Assembly: GCA_916613615.1 (NCBI GenBank)
Contig: OU744730.1
Coordinates: 2,108,001-2,172,000, forward strand
Length of the DNA: 64,000 nucleotides
From: Steromphala cineraria
Taxonomy: Eukaryota > Mollusca > Gastropoda > Trochida > Trochidae
Reading direction: 5' to 3'
The notes below the pieces were generated by a model. That model was given only the letters and a program-made list of their open reading frames with translations. It was not told where the DNA came from and searched no databases. Shown piece after piece: positions 30,189 to 41,802 of this stretch. How positions within the stretch are numbered: position 1 is the first letter of the stretch; every line of letters starts with the position of its first letter. The position numbers and the translations under genes are program-made.

Positions 30189-31168
30189 ATGAAGCCTACT
30201 ATGAACAGGGAGAAATTGAAAATATTATCTCTTAATTGTAGAAGTTTGAATAACGCTTTCAAAAGGAAACAAGTTTTCAGATTTTTAAGGCGAAAAAAAG
30301 CTAATATATTTTGCTTACAAGATGTTCACTTCACAATTGAGCAGGAACAGCTGATAAAGCAGCAATGGGGATACAAAGAGTGTTATTTTAGTCACTTTAA
30401 GAGTAATGCCAGAGGTACTGCTATTCTTTTCAGTAATAACTTTGAATTTAAAGTTATAAATCAACATATCCACAAAGAAAATGGTAACTATATTTTAATA
30501 AATGTGAGGATAAATGAAATTGAATACACCATACTTAATATATATGGACCAAATCAGGATAGCCCAGACTTTATCACAAATATTAAGGATATGCTTGAGC
30601 TTCAAGAAAATAGCAGATACATAATCTGTGGAGATTGGAATATTGTATTAGACAGTAATCTAGATGCTTACAACTATAAGCATATTAATAACCCAAAAGC
30701 AAGGCAAGAATTACTTGATATTATAGATCTACTAGATCTAAAAGATCCATGGGGAGAATCAAACCCATACGAAAAACGTTTTACTTGGAGACAACAAACC
30801 CCACTTAAACAATCTAGGCTAGATTTCTTTCTAGTTTCGCATAACCTTTTGAACTCTGTAGTACAAACTGATATATCCCCAAGCATCAATTCTGATCATT
30901 CAATCATTTCTCTAACAATATCCCTTGGTGATACACCAAGGGAAAAAGGCTTTTGGAAATTTAACAATTCCTTACTTTATGATGAAAAATATGTGGAACA
31001 AGTTAAACTTTCAATAAAAAATACTTTACATCAATATGAGGATGATGAAAGCAAAAAACAAGAAATAAAATATGTTATCAACGACCATCTATTGTGGGAA
31101 ATGCTATTACTTGAAATAAGAGGCATGACTATTTACTATTCATCAACAGAGAAAAAAATAGCCTTAAA
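30189..31168 (+). pseudogene. LINE ORF2, endonuclease domain
   Basis: An apurinic endonuclease fold: LSLNCRSLN, FCLQDVH (Asp where Glu is usual in LQETH), ICGDWNIVLD, SRLDFFLVS and the terminal SDHSIISLTI. In the family it nicks target DNA to prime reverse transcription. The frame runs into the inserted element at 31168 and ends there at a foreign stop. Confidence 0.88.
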
Positions 31169-31312
31169 GCGAGTCTCCGTCCCCGTAAATGTGATGCATC
31201 ACATTTATTAATTAGAAGCCCGCTACCGTGCGCCAAGTCTCTCCTAAGCTCCGCAGCAGTGTTGATTATTCATCGCTGTACGGAGCTTGACTGTGACAGA
31301 GAACCGGTGTAA

Positions 31313-31462
31313 GCTTCCAGATTATACCCCCCTTCAAAGTATACCCGGGTAGATTCTGGGAGCTCCCAGAATCTACCCCGGGGTAGTTTCTGGAGTCTTC
31401 CCAGAATCTACCCGGGTATACTTTGAAGGGGGGGTATATTTTCAGACTTTACACCGGTTTAC
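31313..31462. repeat. Long GC-rich foldback inside the TTAA element
   Basis: Arms of about 60 bp (ACCGGTGTAAGCTTCCAGAT at one end, its approximate inverse at the other; CTTCAAAGTATACCCGGGTA inside) around a smaller nested palindrome TTCTGGGAGCTCCCAGAA. Confidence 0.88.
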
Positions 31463-32135
31463 GTAAACTCTTCGGTTTCTCTGATTGAATTGTTTGTTTA
31501 ATCAAATACATTGTTTAAACCGCTATAATGCGGCTTTAATATATCATGATTGATTGAGTTATCTCACTGTGACAGTGAGTTGTTTTGGTAACAAATTAAT
31601 GCATCTACAAATTCTGAATAGAATAGCTTTTGCATATGTCATAACATTATTAAATCATCATTACAACACATTTTCTTGTATTGAATAACTGTTTTCAATT
31701 GGAAATTTATAATTAATTTCCATTTCAATTACTAAAATATAAAAAAAAAAAAAAAAAAAGTGTTGTCTTTCAAATGTCCTGTAACAATAGACATGCAACC
31801 GCAAGAACATATTCTTTTACATGTAATTAATAATTAACATTATTATTTTTAAAATTAAATGTAATCTATTATATACCGATTCGTTTATTAAACAGTGTGC
31901 TGTTTCAAACTGCGTAAGAAATATCAGTTATACGTAGTTTCAAAATATGATAATATTCACGATAATGTGAGGATAATGAAGGGTAGTCCAGCAAAATAGA
32001 TGTCTCCTTCGGGTGCGCAGTCATCGCACATATACCGAAGTTTAGATAATCATTATCTAAATGAGGGACAGTCATGTAATTTGAAAAAGCATCGATTACG
32101 ATTTGGTTATTTGTCACCAATACGTTATCGATAAC

Positions 32136-32760
32136 ACAGACAGACAGATATGGTTTATTATAGTGTCACAAGTTAAATATACATTGTAAAAAGCATGATT
32201 AAAAGACATAATATATATTTAACAACCAGCCAATTTTTGGCTTATGAGACACTTTACAAGATAAAACAGTGTACAATATATTCGTAAATATAGGTATGTA
32301 AAAGTAGCGATAATACAGTCTTAAAATAAAAAAAAAAAAGATAAATAAGTAAATACATGTAAGAGTTATAAAAATAATTGCCTTCTAAAAAACATATTCC
32401 TTATTGTTGTACTGATACATTTAATGCGTTTTGGGCTATTTTCCGATAAATAGGTCCTAAGGCCCCGTTGCATTATAACAATCTAAATTAAAATTGCTTC
32501 TTTGATCATTGTAAAAGTGGCATTCTGAAATAAAATGAACTTCTGTTTCAACATTTTGACAAAATCGACAAATTCTACTCTCTAATGGGGTGGGGGGTGT
32601 GCAGTGTCGTCCTGTCTCTACGTGTAAGGGGAGGCTTCCACATCGTAGGCGATGGATTATCTTCGTTTTCTCTTGATTAACATTCAGACGCCATTTAGAA
32701 CACCACGTTGTTACCACATCCAACATTCGCTGCAGCTTGTAAAGTTGAGATATTTTTTCT
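32136..32760 (-). pseudogene. 5'-truncated LINE remnant with (TCTG)n tail
   Basis: The minus-strand frame 32726-32457 joins an RT C-terminal segment (NVNQEKTKIIH) to the C-terminal zinc knuckle (CRFCQNVETEVHFISEC); the part in between has been deleted. The 3' end at 32136 has TCTGTCTG on the minus strand, like the LINE at 50884. Confidence 0.7.
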
Positions 32761-34620
32761 ATTTAATTTTGTATTCTGTAGATCGTAAATAAGAACCATA
32801 TGGAAAATAATGGAAATTTGCTGCGGACGATGAAACGTTCACCTACTGATTTTCATTATTCAGATATAATGTTCTACAGCCTCATTTGGTTTTGAAAGCT
32901 AGACATTCTGTCGGGGATTGAAATAACGTTTAATTGGCGGCAATTGTCTTGTATATGTCTTGTATGTGTATCCATTGTCCAATCAACCAGACAGGATGGC
33001 GCCATCAAACAGTGACCCGGCAGTTATATGACCTGTTACGACACATGACTAGAGTCACTGGACGTCAATAAACTGACGTCTCACACCTGTTATCTGTTAC
33101 ATCCGGCTCCATAATACACAACATCAAATGACAGTTCCCCGTTATATCAAGTGTTATTTCAGGCTGTTCAGTGTATCACACATATTCAAAACGATGTTAT
33201 TTAACCATGAAAAATCACAAAACAAAATGAATAGATGACAATATTGTTTCAATTTCCAAACCTCTTACCTTTCCTATCTATTAGATGTCTCGGCAGTTAT
33301 TATGAGCAGCAACGTTTTTATAAAGTGATTGGTTTAAACATTGTTTTTTTTTTTAAACAATTAACACAAACAATTGGCGAACGGGCTGTACAACACTTAT
33401 TTGAGTATCCACTCTTATTCACGATTCATAAATCTGAACACAAACACAAGAAATTGTGAAAATTCAAAAGCTAAGGGATCCGTTTAAATGTTTACATGTA
33501 GGTTTTCAAATGTTAATTATTTGGTATGCCTCATTTTGAAGTTGTCTACGGCATCAGCTAGATGAAACCAAATTAATTGAAAAATGATATAACCCACACT
33601 GTTACTCTTCACTACCGTATAGACGCAGGTTTCGCCAATCATTTGTAGCAAATAGTATACGTAGCTTAATAGAAAATTCCCGTGTCCTTTCTTAGTATAA
33701 ACTATCCAATGAAGTTGAATGGTATTTTTTTAGAATTTTTGTTTGTTTAATGATTGATTATCTTCATATTTTACACTAGACAGAAATTATTCTTCAATTT
33801 GATAACTTTTTAAACAAACTTTTCAAAAACATTTGTATCACAATTTGTTGATAAAATTAAGTGTTTTATAAATTGAACTAAATTGAAACATGTTTATTTC
33901 CTAATTTGAAATTATTAAACAAACAATAGCCAAATACACATATTTTGTAAATAAACCATGACATGTTCCTTATCTTGTTTTTGGAGCGGTTTTTTTTTAA
34001 ATGGTTATACCACTCCGATATAAACAGATATATAAAATTTTGTGGTGATTTAAACAAAGAGGACTCTAAATAAACAAGCTAGAAGGCGTTCATGATATAC
34101 AGACAATACTGTTTGTATACAATTTCCTTTTAAAAACACTTTACCGTTGTCATGTGATTCAGACATCAATTGAGATTGTATGAAAATAGCATAATTAAAT
34201 TTTTATTTTTTTTTATCAGAATTAGAAAATCCTTAGCATTGTTTCACTGAGTAAGTTTCATGACGCTTTGTCAATACTCCAGTCATTAGCGAAACTTGAA
34301 AACTTACAATGTCTTGGCAAGCGCATTCGTTTGGATATTAAAATTAAAATACTCTTACGAAACTAAAACGTTATATATATATATAGAGAGAGATATTATT
34401 TATTATAGTCTCGCCCAATACAATATATGTCAAAAGTAGTGGATGTATTATTAACCAATCAGCGCGCATGATTAACGAGGGGATTCCCCTAAAGAATAGC
34501 GAACCCTAAACCGCTCTCTTCTCCCCATCTCAGCGGTAAAGCGTAGCTCAGCTCAATAATGAGCAGGCTTCTCAGCACGGGCCGAAGGCCATTTGTGTTG
34601 GGGACGGCGGGTCCCTTTAA

Positions 34621-35145
34621 ACAGAGAAAAAGACCTGGAAAATAGATTATGTGATTTGGAAAATAAGCTTGATAGGGAATCAGATTGTAAAAAAGAAGAA
34701 TTATTGAAAGTTGTCAATGAAACGAAACATGAATTGGAGGAATTAGCTAGACAAAAGACGAAAGGTTTATACATCAGATCCAAAGCTAAGTGGATTGAAC
34801 AAGGGGAAAAACCTACAAAATATTTTTTACAACTAGAGAGCTGAAATTTCTTAAATAAATCAATTATGGAATTGGAAAAAAAAGATGGCTCTGTGGTAAA
34901 AGATCAAACAGAGATACTTGAAGAGACAAACATATTTTTCAAAAGGCTCTATTCTAGTGAAGAATGTACACAAATAGATCTAGAGGAATTATTCTTAGAA
35001 GATGAAATACCAAAACTGACAGAGGCGGCAGCTTCATCATTTGAAGGAAAACTTACTTATGAGGAAACACTTTTTGCTCTTAAGAAAATGAAAAATGAGA
35101 AAAGTCCAGGACCAGATGGCTTTTCGACTGAATTTCTTAATTTTT
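34621..35145 (+). pseudogene. LINE ORF2, linker between endonuclease and RT
   Basis: Two frames broken by one TGA near 34842: a Lys/Glu-rich coiled-coil stretch (CDLENKLDRESDCKKEE), RSKAKWIEQGEKPTKYF, and the RT lead-in KMKNEKSPGPDGF. The sequence breaks off in a T-run where the Helentron-like element starts. Confidence 0.8.
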
Positions 35146-35669
35146 AGCTCATCACGTCTGAAAGGCCCGATGGGCTTATGGCATGGCATGGTGTCCAGCG
35201 TCCGTCCGTCCGTCCGTCCGTCCATCCGTAAACTTTTCACATTTTCGACTTCTTCTCCAGAACCAATGACTCTAGATATCTGAAATTAGATATGCAGACT
35301 CCTTGGCCAATGGGGATTCTAAATTGTAAATTTCGTGACCCCATGACCCCAAATGGGGTCACAGGGGTCAAAACTTTAAAAACCTATTTTCATCTTCTTC
35401 TCAAGTTCCAAAAGGTCTAGAGAGCTGAAAAGTTGTGAGTAGACTCCTTGGCCAATGGGGATTCTAAATTGTAGATTTTGTGACTCCATGACCCCAAATG
35501 GGGTCACAGGGGTCAAAACCTCAAAAACCTATTTTCATCTTCTTCTCCAGTTCCAAAAGGTCTAGAGAGCTGAAAAATTGTGTGTAGACTCCTTGGCCAA
35601 GAGGATTCTAAATTGTAGATTTCGAGACCCCATGACCCCAAATGGGGTCACAGGGGTCTAAACCTCATT

Positions 35670-36385
35670 GTAACATGACTTCGGTAAATACTCGTTTCTG
35701 ATTGGTTAATTTGAAGGCTTTCCCAGTGTTGAATGGCAATGAACACCCGCAAATTGGCTGAGGCAAATCACCGCGAAAGGATACAGTATTTGGTCCGCCT
35801 CAACATTGAAATGTTCTGATTCTCCCAGTATTCGTGCCCGATTAAAATTCTACTGTTGTCGTTGTCATTTTCTAACTTGAGCACTCGCGTGGATGCCAAA
35901 AATCCTTTTCTATTTGCTTTAGTTTTATGTAACTAAACTTTCTTAATTGGCTAAGTTTCTACTTATTTGCTGTCTTGTGCCATGCGGCTGGATTCTTTCG
36001 AGTGCCGTTCCCATGGCACGACGTCACAAAGGCCAACGGTTATGACGTCATAATGATCGCGTCACCGTCACAATGGTCTTGGCGAGTTTAAGATATTTGT
36101 TCAGTCGGGTTTGTTTCTGTTGGTGTATTAATAATATAACTGTTTTCTCCCTCATAAATCTCACAGTGAAAATTATAAGATCTCATCGTTTCCAGTGCAA
36201 CTTGTTTGCAATATAAGAACGCTATTTTAATGTCTATAACATTGGGAATTCCCTTTTCTTCATAGCTGCCAACACCTATAACAATAATGGATCAGTCGTT
36301 AGATCCTTTCAACTCAGAGTTTCCTACGCAAAAATAGAGTTCGCTCTTAAAATGCTTATAACTAACGGTCATGTTACAATATCGA
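35670..36385. mobile_element. Insertion in C1 with ATTGTAACATGAC inverted ends
   Basis: A 13-bp inverted repeat ATTGTAACATGAC (35668-35680 and 36366-36378) bounds about 710 bp that interrupt the C1 repeat array. No ORF. The base composition differs from the array. Confidence 0.55.
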
Positions 36386-36387
36386 TA

Positions 36388-36536
36388 AAAAGTTGCGTTT
36401 GTAAAATTTCCGGGATTCATTGTTATTCAACACCCGCAAATTTAAGCGTTTAAAACCTCCGGCTAACGCCGTGGGTTTTAAACTAAATTTGCGGGTGTTG
36501 AATAACAATGAATCCCGGAAATTTTACAAACGCAAC
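36388..36536. repeat. Palindrome with about 65-bp arms
   Basis: Almost perfect inverted arms (AGTTGCGTTTGTAAAATTTC at the left end and its inverse at the right; TATTCAACACCCGCAAATTT inside) around a loop with CTCCGGCTAACGCC. It directly follows the insertion at 35670-36385. Confidence 0.9.
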
Positions 36537-37041
36537 TATTTATCTTCTAAATAACCTACTTTCATCTTCTTCTCCAGTTCCAAAAGGTCTAGAGAGCTGA
36601 AAAGTTGTGAGTAGACTCCTTGGCCAATGAGGATTCTAAATTGTAGACTTTGTGACCCCATGACCCCAAATGGGGTCACAGGGGTCAAAACTATAAAAAC
36701 CTATTTTCATCTTCTTCTCCAGTTCCAAAAGGTCTAGAGAGCTGAAAAGTTGTGTGTAGACTCCTTGACCAATGGGGATTATGAATTGTAGATTAAAGGA
36801 AACAATAACTACAGTTTCGTGAGCCCAAGACCCCAAATGGCTTCACAGGGGTCAAAACCTTAAAAACCTATTTTCACCTTCTTCTCCAGTTCCAAAAGTA
36901 GACTCCTTGGCCAATGAGAATTCTAAATTTTAGGTTTGGTGACCCCTTGACCCAAAATGGGGCCACAGGGATCAAAACCTTAAAAAAACCTATTTCCATT
37001 AAATAGTCTGATGAGCTACAGAGACCATGGCTCTATTTTTT

Positions 37042-38780
37042 AGCTCATCTGGCCTGTAAGGCCCGATGGGCTTATGGCATGGCATGGTGTCCGGCGTCCG
37101 TCCGTCCGTCCGTCCGTCCGTCCATCCGTCCATCCGTCCGTAAACTTTGTGGAATTTCGACTTCTTCTCCAGAACCATAAGGCCTAGAAACCTAAAACTT
37201 TGTGTACATACTCCTTGGCTAGTGAGGATTAAAAATTGTAGCTTTGGTGGCTCTGTGACCCCTAATAAGGGCCACAGGGGCCACGCCCTAAAAACCTATT
37301 TTCATCTTCTTCTCCAGAACCATGAGGCCTAGAAACCTAAAACTTTGTGTACATACTCCTTGGCTAGTGAAGATTAAAAATGGAAGCTTTGGTGGCCCTG
37401 TGACCCCTAATAAAGGCCACAGGGGCCACGCCCTAAAAACCTATTTTCATCTTCTTCTCCAGAACCATGAGGCCTAGAAACCTAAAACTTTGTGTACATA
37501 CTCCTTGGCTAGTGAGGATTAAAAATTGTAGCTTTGGTGGCCCTGTGACCCCAAATAAGGGCAACAGGGGCCACACCCTTAAAACCTATTTTCTTCTTCT
37601 TCTCCAGAACCATGAGGCCTAGAAACCTAAAACTTTGTGTACATACTCCTTGGCTAGTGAAGATTAAAAATTGTAGCTTTGGTGGCCCTGTGACCCCTAA
37701 TAAGGGCCACAGGGGCCACGCCCTAAAAACCTATTTTCATCTTCTTCTCCAGAACCATGAGGCCTAGAAACCTAAAACTTTGTGTACATACTCCTTGGCT
37801 AGTGAGGATTAAAAATTGTAGCTTTGGTGGCCCTGTGACCCCTAATAAGGGCCACAGGGGCCACACCCTTAAAAGCTATTTTCATCTTCTTCTCCAGAAC
37901 CATGAAGCCTAGAAACCTAAAACTTTGTGTACATACTCCTTGGCTAGTGAGGATTAAAAATTGTAGCTTTGGTGGCCCTGTGACCCCTAATAAGGGCCAC
38001 AGGGGCCACGCCCTAAAAACCTATTTTCATCTTCTTCTCCAGAACCATGAGGCCTAGAAACCTAAAACTTTGTGTACATACTCCTTGGCTAGTGAGGATT
38101 AAAAATTGTAGCTTTGGTGGCCCTGTGACCCCTAATAAGGGCCACAGGGGCCACGCCCTAAAAACCTATTTTCATCTTCTTCTCCAGAACCATGAAGCCT
38201 AGAAACCTAAAACTTTGTGTACATACTCCTTGGCTAGTGAGGATTAAAAATTGTAGCTTTGGTGGCCCTGTGACCCCTAATAAGGGCCACAGGGGCCACA
38301 CCCTTAAAAGCTATTTTCATCTTCTTCTCCAGAACCATGAAGCCTAGAAACCTAAAACTTTGTGTACATACTCCTTGGCTAGTGAGGATTAAAAATTGTA
38401 GCTTTGGTGGCCCTGTGACCCCTAATAAGGGCCACAGGGGCCACGCCCTAAAAACCTATTTTCATCTTCTTCTCCAGAACCATGAGGCCTAGAAACCTAA
38501 AACTTTGTGTACATACTCCTTGGCAAGTGAGGATTAAAAATTGTAGCTTTGGTGGCCCTGTGACCCCTTATAAGGGCCACAGGGGCCACACCCTTAAAAC
38601 CTATTTTCATCTTCTTCTCCAGAACCATAAGGCCTAGAAACCTAAAACTTTGTGTACATACTCCTTGGCTAGTGAGGATTAAAAATTGTAGCTTTGGTGG
38701 CCCTGTTGCCCCTAATATATATATTAAGCATAATTGATAATGAAGCCTAATGAGCTACAGAGCCAATGGCTCTATTTTTT
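37042..38780 (+). mobile_element. Helentron-like element C2, homogeneous 144-bp array
   Basis: The same ends as elements A and C1, head to tail with C1 over a shared T-run. The body is about 11 nearly identical 144-bp units (recurring ACTCCTTGGCTAGTGAGGAT). The low divergence among units suggests recent expansion or homogenisation. Its 3' hairpin AGAGCCAATGGCTCT ends at the T-run where the LINE resumes. Confidence 0.8.
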
Positions 38781-38781
38781 T

Positions 38782-39884
38782 GGAATGATTTGAATAGATT
38801 CCTCATAAATTCTCTGAATTATGCATATGAAAACGGTACTTTATCTATAACACAAAAACAAGGTCTCATTACATGTTTGCCAAAAGGTAATAAAAGTAAA
38901 AAGTTTTTAAAGAACTGGAGACCGATATCTTTACTTAATACTTCATATAAATTAGCACCAGCAGTGATAGCAAATAGAATGAAGGCTGTACTTCCAGAAA
39001 TCATAAATGAGGACCAAAAAGGATTTGTCCCTGGAAGATATATAGGGGAAGTTACTAGGCAAATATATGACATTATGGAACATACAGAAGCATATCAAAT
39101 TCCAGGCTTACTACTGCTTATTGATTTTGAAAAGGCTTTCGATTCAGTTGATAGAAAATTTATGCAAAATGTGTTCAATTTTGGACCAAGTTTACAACAC
39201 TGGATACATATCTTACTAAATGATATTGAATCAAGTGTATTAGTAAATGGATTTGCAACAGACTTCTTTAAGGTAGCCAGGGGATGTCGCCAGGGAGACC
39301 CAGTATCGCCATATATTTTTATCCTTTGTGCTGAAGTGCTAGCTCTGTTGATCAGAAGAAATAAAAAAATCAAGGGAATAAAGATTGGTAATATTCAAAG
39401 TCTTCTTTCACAATTCGCAGATGATACCACAGTGACCTTAGACGGAACTGAAGCAAGCCTATATGCAACGCTTAACACATTAGCTTTTTTTGCTAGGTTT
39501 TCGGGTTTAAAAATCAACGCAGATAAAACCAGACTGATTTGGATAGGATCCAAGAAGAGAACTAGGTATAAGATGTGCAAGGAATGGAATTTGGACTGGA
39601 CACAATCAAAATTCAAATTATTGGGAATTGAATTCGATGTTGAGTTAAATGATATGATAGACCATAACTACAAAGATAAACTTGATAAAATATATAAGGA
39701 AATGAACCTTTGGTCTTTGAGATATTTGACACCAATGGGTAGAAATGTCATTTTGAAATCTTTGCTTTTACCAAAATTAAACCATCTCTTTTCGGCAATT
39801 CCTAGCCCTCCTGATGATATCATAGACAAATTTCAAAAGAAATGTTTTCATTTTGTTTGGCAAGGCAGAAAAGACAAGGTTTAG
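38782..39884 (+). pseudogene. LINE ORF2, reverse transcriptase
   Basis: RT motifs in order: LKNWRPISLLNTSYK, DQKGFVPGRYIGE, LLLLIDFEKAFDS, RGCRQGDPVSPYIFIL, and the active site QFADDTTVTLDG, followed by GLKINADKTRLIWIG. The order and FADD fit the Tx1/L1 group. The frame is open for about 370 codons and ends in TAG at 39882-39884, after which coding similarity continues. Confidence 0.9.
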
Positions 39885-39893
39885 CGTGAAATA

Positions 39894-41114
39894 ATGCACC
39901 TCAAGCCGAAAGATGGAGGGATCAGTGGACCTAATATCAAAAACACTATAAATGCCCAAAAGCTTATGTGGATCAAACGATTGATGACTGGAAATCTAAA
40001 ATGTATCTATATTGCAATTGAAGTCCTAAATAATCCAAATAAATTATTTTTGGCAAATGCAGAATATATCTTTAGCAATATCCTTCCACAGGTTACAAAC
40101 CAATTCTGGAGAGGTGTATTAACCGCATAGTGTCAATATTTAAAGGTATGCTTTACAGATGTGAGGGCAATTTCTGATATTCTGTGCCAATCACTATGGT
40201 TTAATAATAACATCAGGATTGATGAAACTTTCATATACCATGAAAATATGGCTAAAAATGGTATCAACTTTGTTTGCAATATGATTGATCAGAATGGAAA
40301 TTTTCTAGGAAAAGCAGAGGTTGAGAAAAAATATGGAATTGACAATATTAACTTTTTATACCTTGAAGGAATTAAACGTGCAATTATAGCATATTGTAAG
40401 GCACAAAATGTGGCAGTAATAGGTAGAACTTTCTATCAAGTACATTACCCAATATTACCGTTTAATGTTTCTTGTATATGAGGACAAATTCGAAGGAGCA
40501 GAGATTTTTATAATGCACTTTCATCAAAATTTCAAGGTAATCCTACTGGTCAGGCAAAATGGGAAGAAATTCTTGATAAACAATATGACAAAGATGAATG
40601 GTCAAATATTTATTTGATGGCAAATAGGTGCACAGAAAGTGTACAATTAAAATGGTTTCATTTCAAAATTGCCCACAACATTTTAATGACCAGGCATAAG
40701 TTATATTTGATGAAATACATTGACTCTCCAATGTGCTCTTTTTGCAAGTCCGTACCTGAAACAATAATACATTTACTGTGTGAATGTCCTTATTCTGTGA
40801 CTGTATGGAAAGAACTGACCAAGTGGCTGGAAACATTGTCAGAGGGAAATATTGTACTCTCACATGAAAACATTATATTTGGCTTTAAGGGTAAAAATAA
40901 TAACCCACTAAATGTGGTAATTTTATTACTAAAACATTACTTGTATAAAACAAGTCTTAAAAATACTAAGCCCAATTTTATATTTGCCCAAAGAGAAATA
41001 TTAAACTACTACAAAGCTACAAAATATATAGCTTTTTCAAATACCAACCCAGCAAAATTCTATACCTTTTGGTCATCTTTCCATACACTTCTATCCAATG
41101 TATCTGATGCATGA
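39894..41114 (+). pseudogene. LINE ORF2, C-terminal region with zinc knuckle
   Basis: Three frames (39894-40130, 40161-40481, 40614-41114) continue the RT protein. The last one has the C-terminal CSFCKSVPETIIHLLCEC motif of LINE proteins and a stop at 41112. Stops and shifts between frames show decay. Confidence 0.8.
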
Positions 41115-41570
41115 TCTATTGATATATAAACTCATCATGCTTGTATATGAACCTATTAAGGGTCAAGCAGAATGATAATACAGAATGTACATCAATATGG
41201 AGAATCAAGCTGATGTCTATAGTGACAGTGAACGTTTGTTTTACAGAAGTGTGAATATTTGACTTGTATGCGACAAAGGATTGCTTATGGAAACAGCTGA
41301 TCAGCAATGGGTGATGAAAAAACTTTCATGTAACTTCAGGACTCAATGCAATAATTTCTAGCAATCATGCAATAGAGAAATACCAACCAAAAGTCTTGAT
41401 AAATTTGTAAAATTGTGTCAATAAAATATCTCAATGCAAACAGAAATGATTGCTCAAATAATGAAATTGAGTCTTCAACAAAATTAATTATCTCCAAGCA
41501 CAAAGACATTAAGCTGATTATAGATTAATCACCATATCACTCATAATCTGTTAATGTACGGTAATTATGA
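41115..41570. other. Non-coding, possibly LINE 3' UTR
   Basis: AT-rich; no poly-A or repeat tail clearly marks the LINE end. Confidence 0.4.
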
Positions 41571-41802
41571 TTTAAAGGGACAGTCCTTTAGAGGTACTTT
41601 TTTTTAAACAAAATCCATGGTGATGCAGTGATGCATTCCATTCTTTGTCAATATATTAAATTTAGAACAACTAAAATATAACCCTCACTAAAATATTTGA
41701 AATAAGTGTAAAATAATCATGTAATAATCATAGCTAAGTATAAACAGGGAAGTACTCTTGAATTTAGTATTTAAAATAACCCGGTAGGACTGTCCCTTTA
41801 GA
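41571..41802. mobile_element. Short MITE with AAAGGGACAGTCC ends
   Basis: Inverted ends TTAAAGGGACAGTCCT (41572) and AGGACTGTCCCTTTA (41786-41800) bound 230 bp with no ORF. The left border has TTAA, the right TTAG. Confidence 0.75.

Larger units (their letters stand above)
31168..34616. mobile_element. TTAA-flanked 3.45-kb non-autonomous element (piggyBac-like)
   Basis: TTAA at 31164-31167 and 34617-34620 flank ends that match imperfectly in inverse (AGCGAGTCTCCGTCCCC against AGGGACCCGCCGTCCCC, 13 of 17). Removing it with one TTAA restores the LINE frame. No transposase frame was found. It contains a strong foldback (31313-31462), a poly-A run (31741-31759), a LINE remnant (32136-32760) and about 1.6 kb of AT-rich sequence without features (32760-34380). 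Confidence 0.7.
35146..37041 (+). mobile_element. Helentron-like element C1
   Basis: 5' end AGCTCATC with CCGTCCGTCCGT, 3' end GATGAGCTACAGAG then CATGGCTCT and a T-run. The body holds repeats of about 140 bp (AAATGGGGTCACAGGGGTC) and is itself interrupted by a foreign piece (about 35670-36540). Its end abuts the start of C2 directly. Confidence 0.75.
30189..41114 (+). mobile_element. Tx1/L1-like LINE, ORF2 split by nested insertions
   Basis: The coding segments 30189-31168 (AP endonuclease), 34621-35145 (coiled linker and RT start), 38782-39884 (RT) and 39894-41114 (C-terminal part with zinc knuckle) are collinear pieces of one ORF2. They are interrupted by a TTAA-flanked element (31168-34616) and by two Helentron-like elements (35146-38780). 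Internal motifs and the FADD active site resemble the Tx1/L1 group of non-LTR elements. The C-terminal part has stops and frameshifts. No ORF1 is seen; the upstream part probably merges into the 40-bp minisatellite. The 3' end is not sharply defined. Confidence 0.85.
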
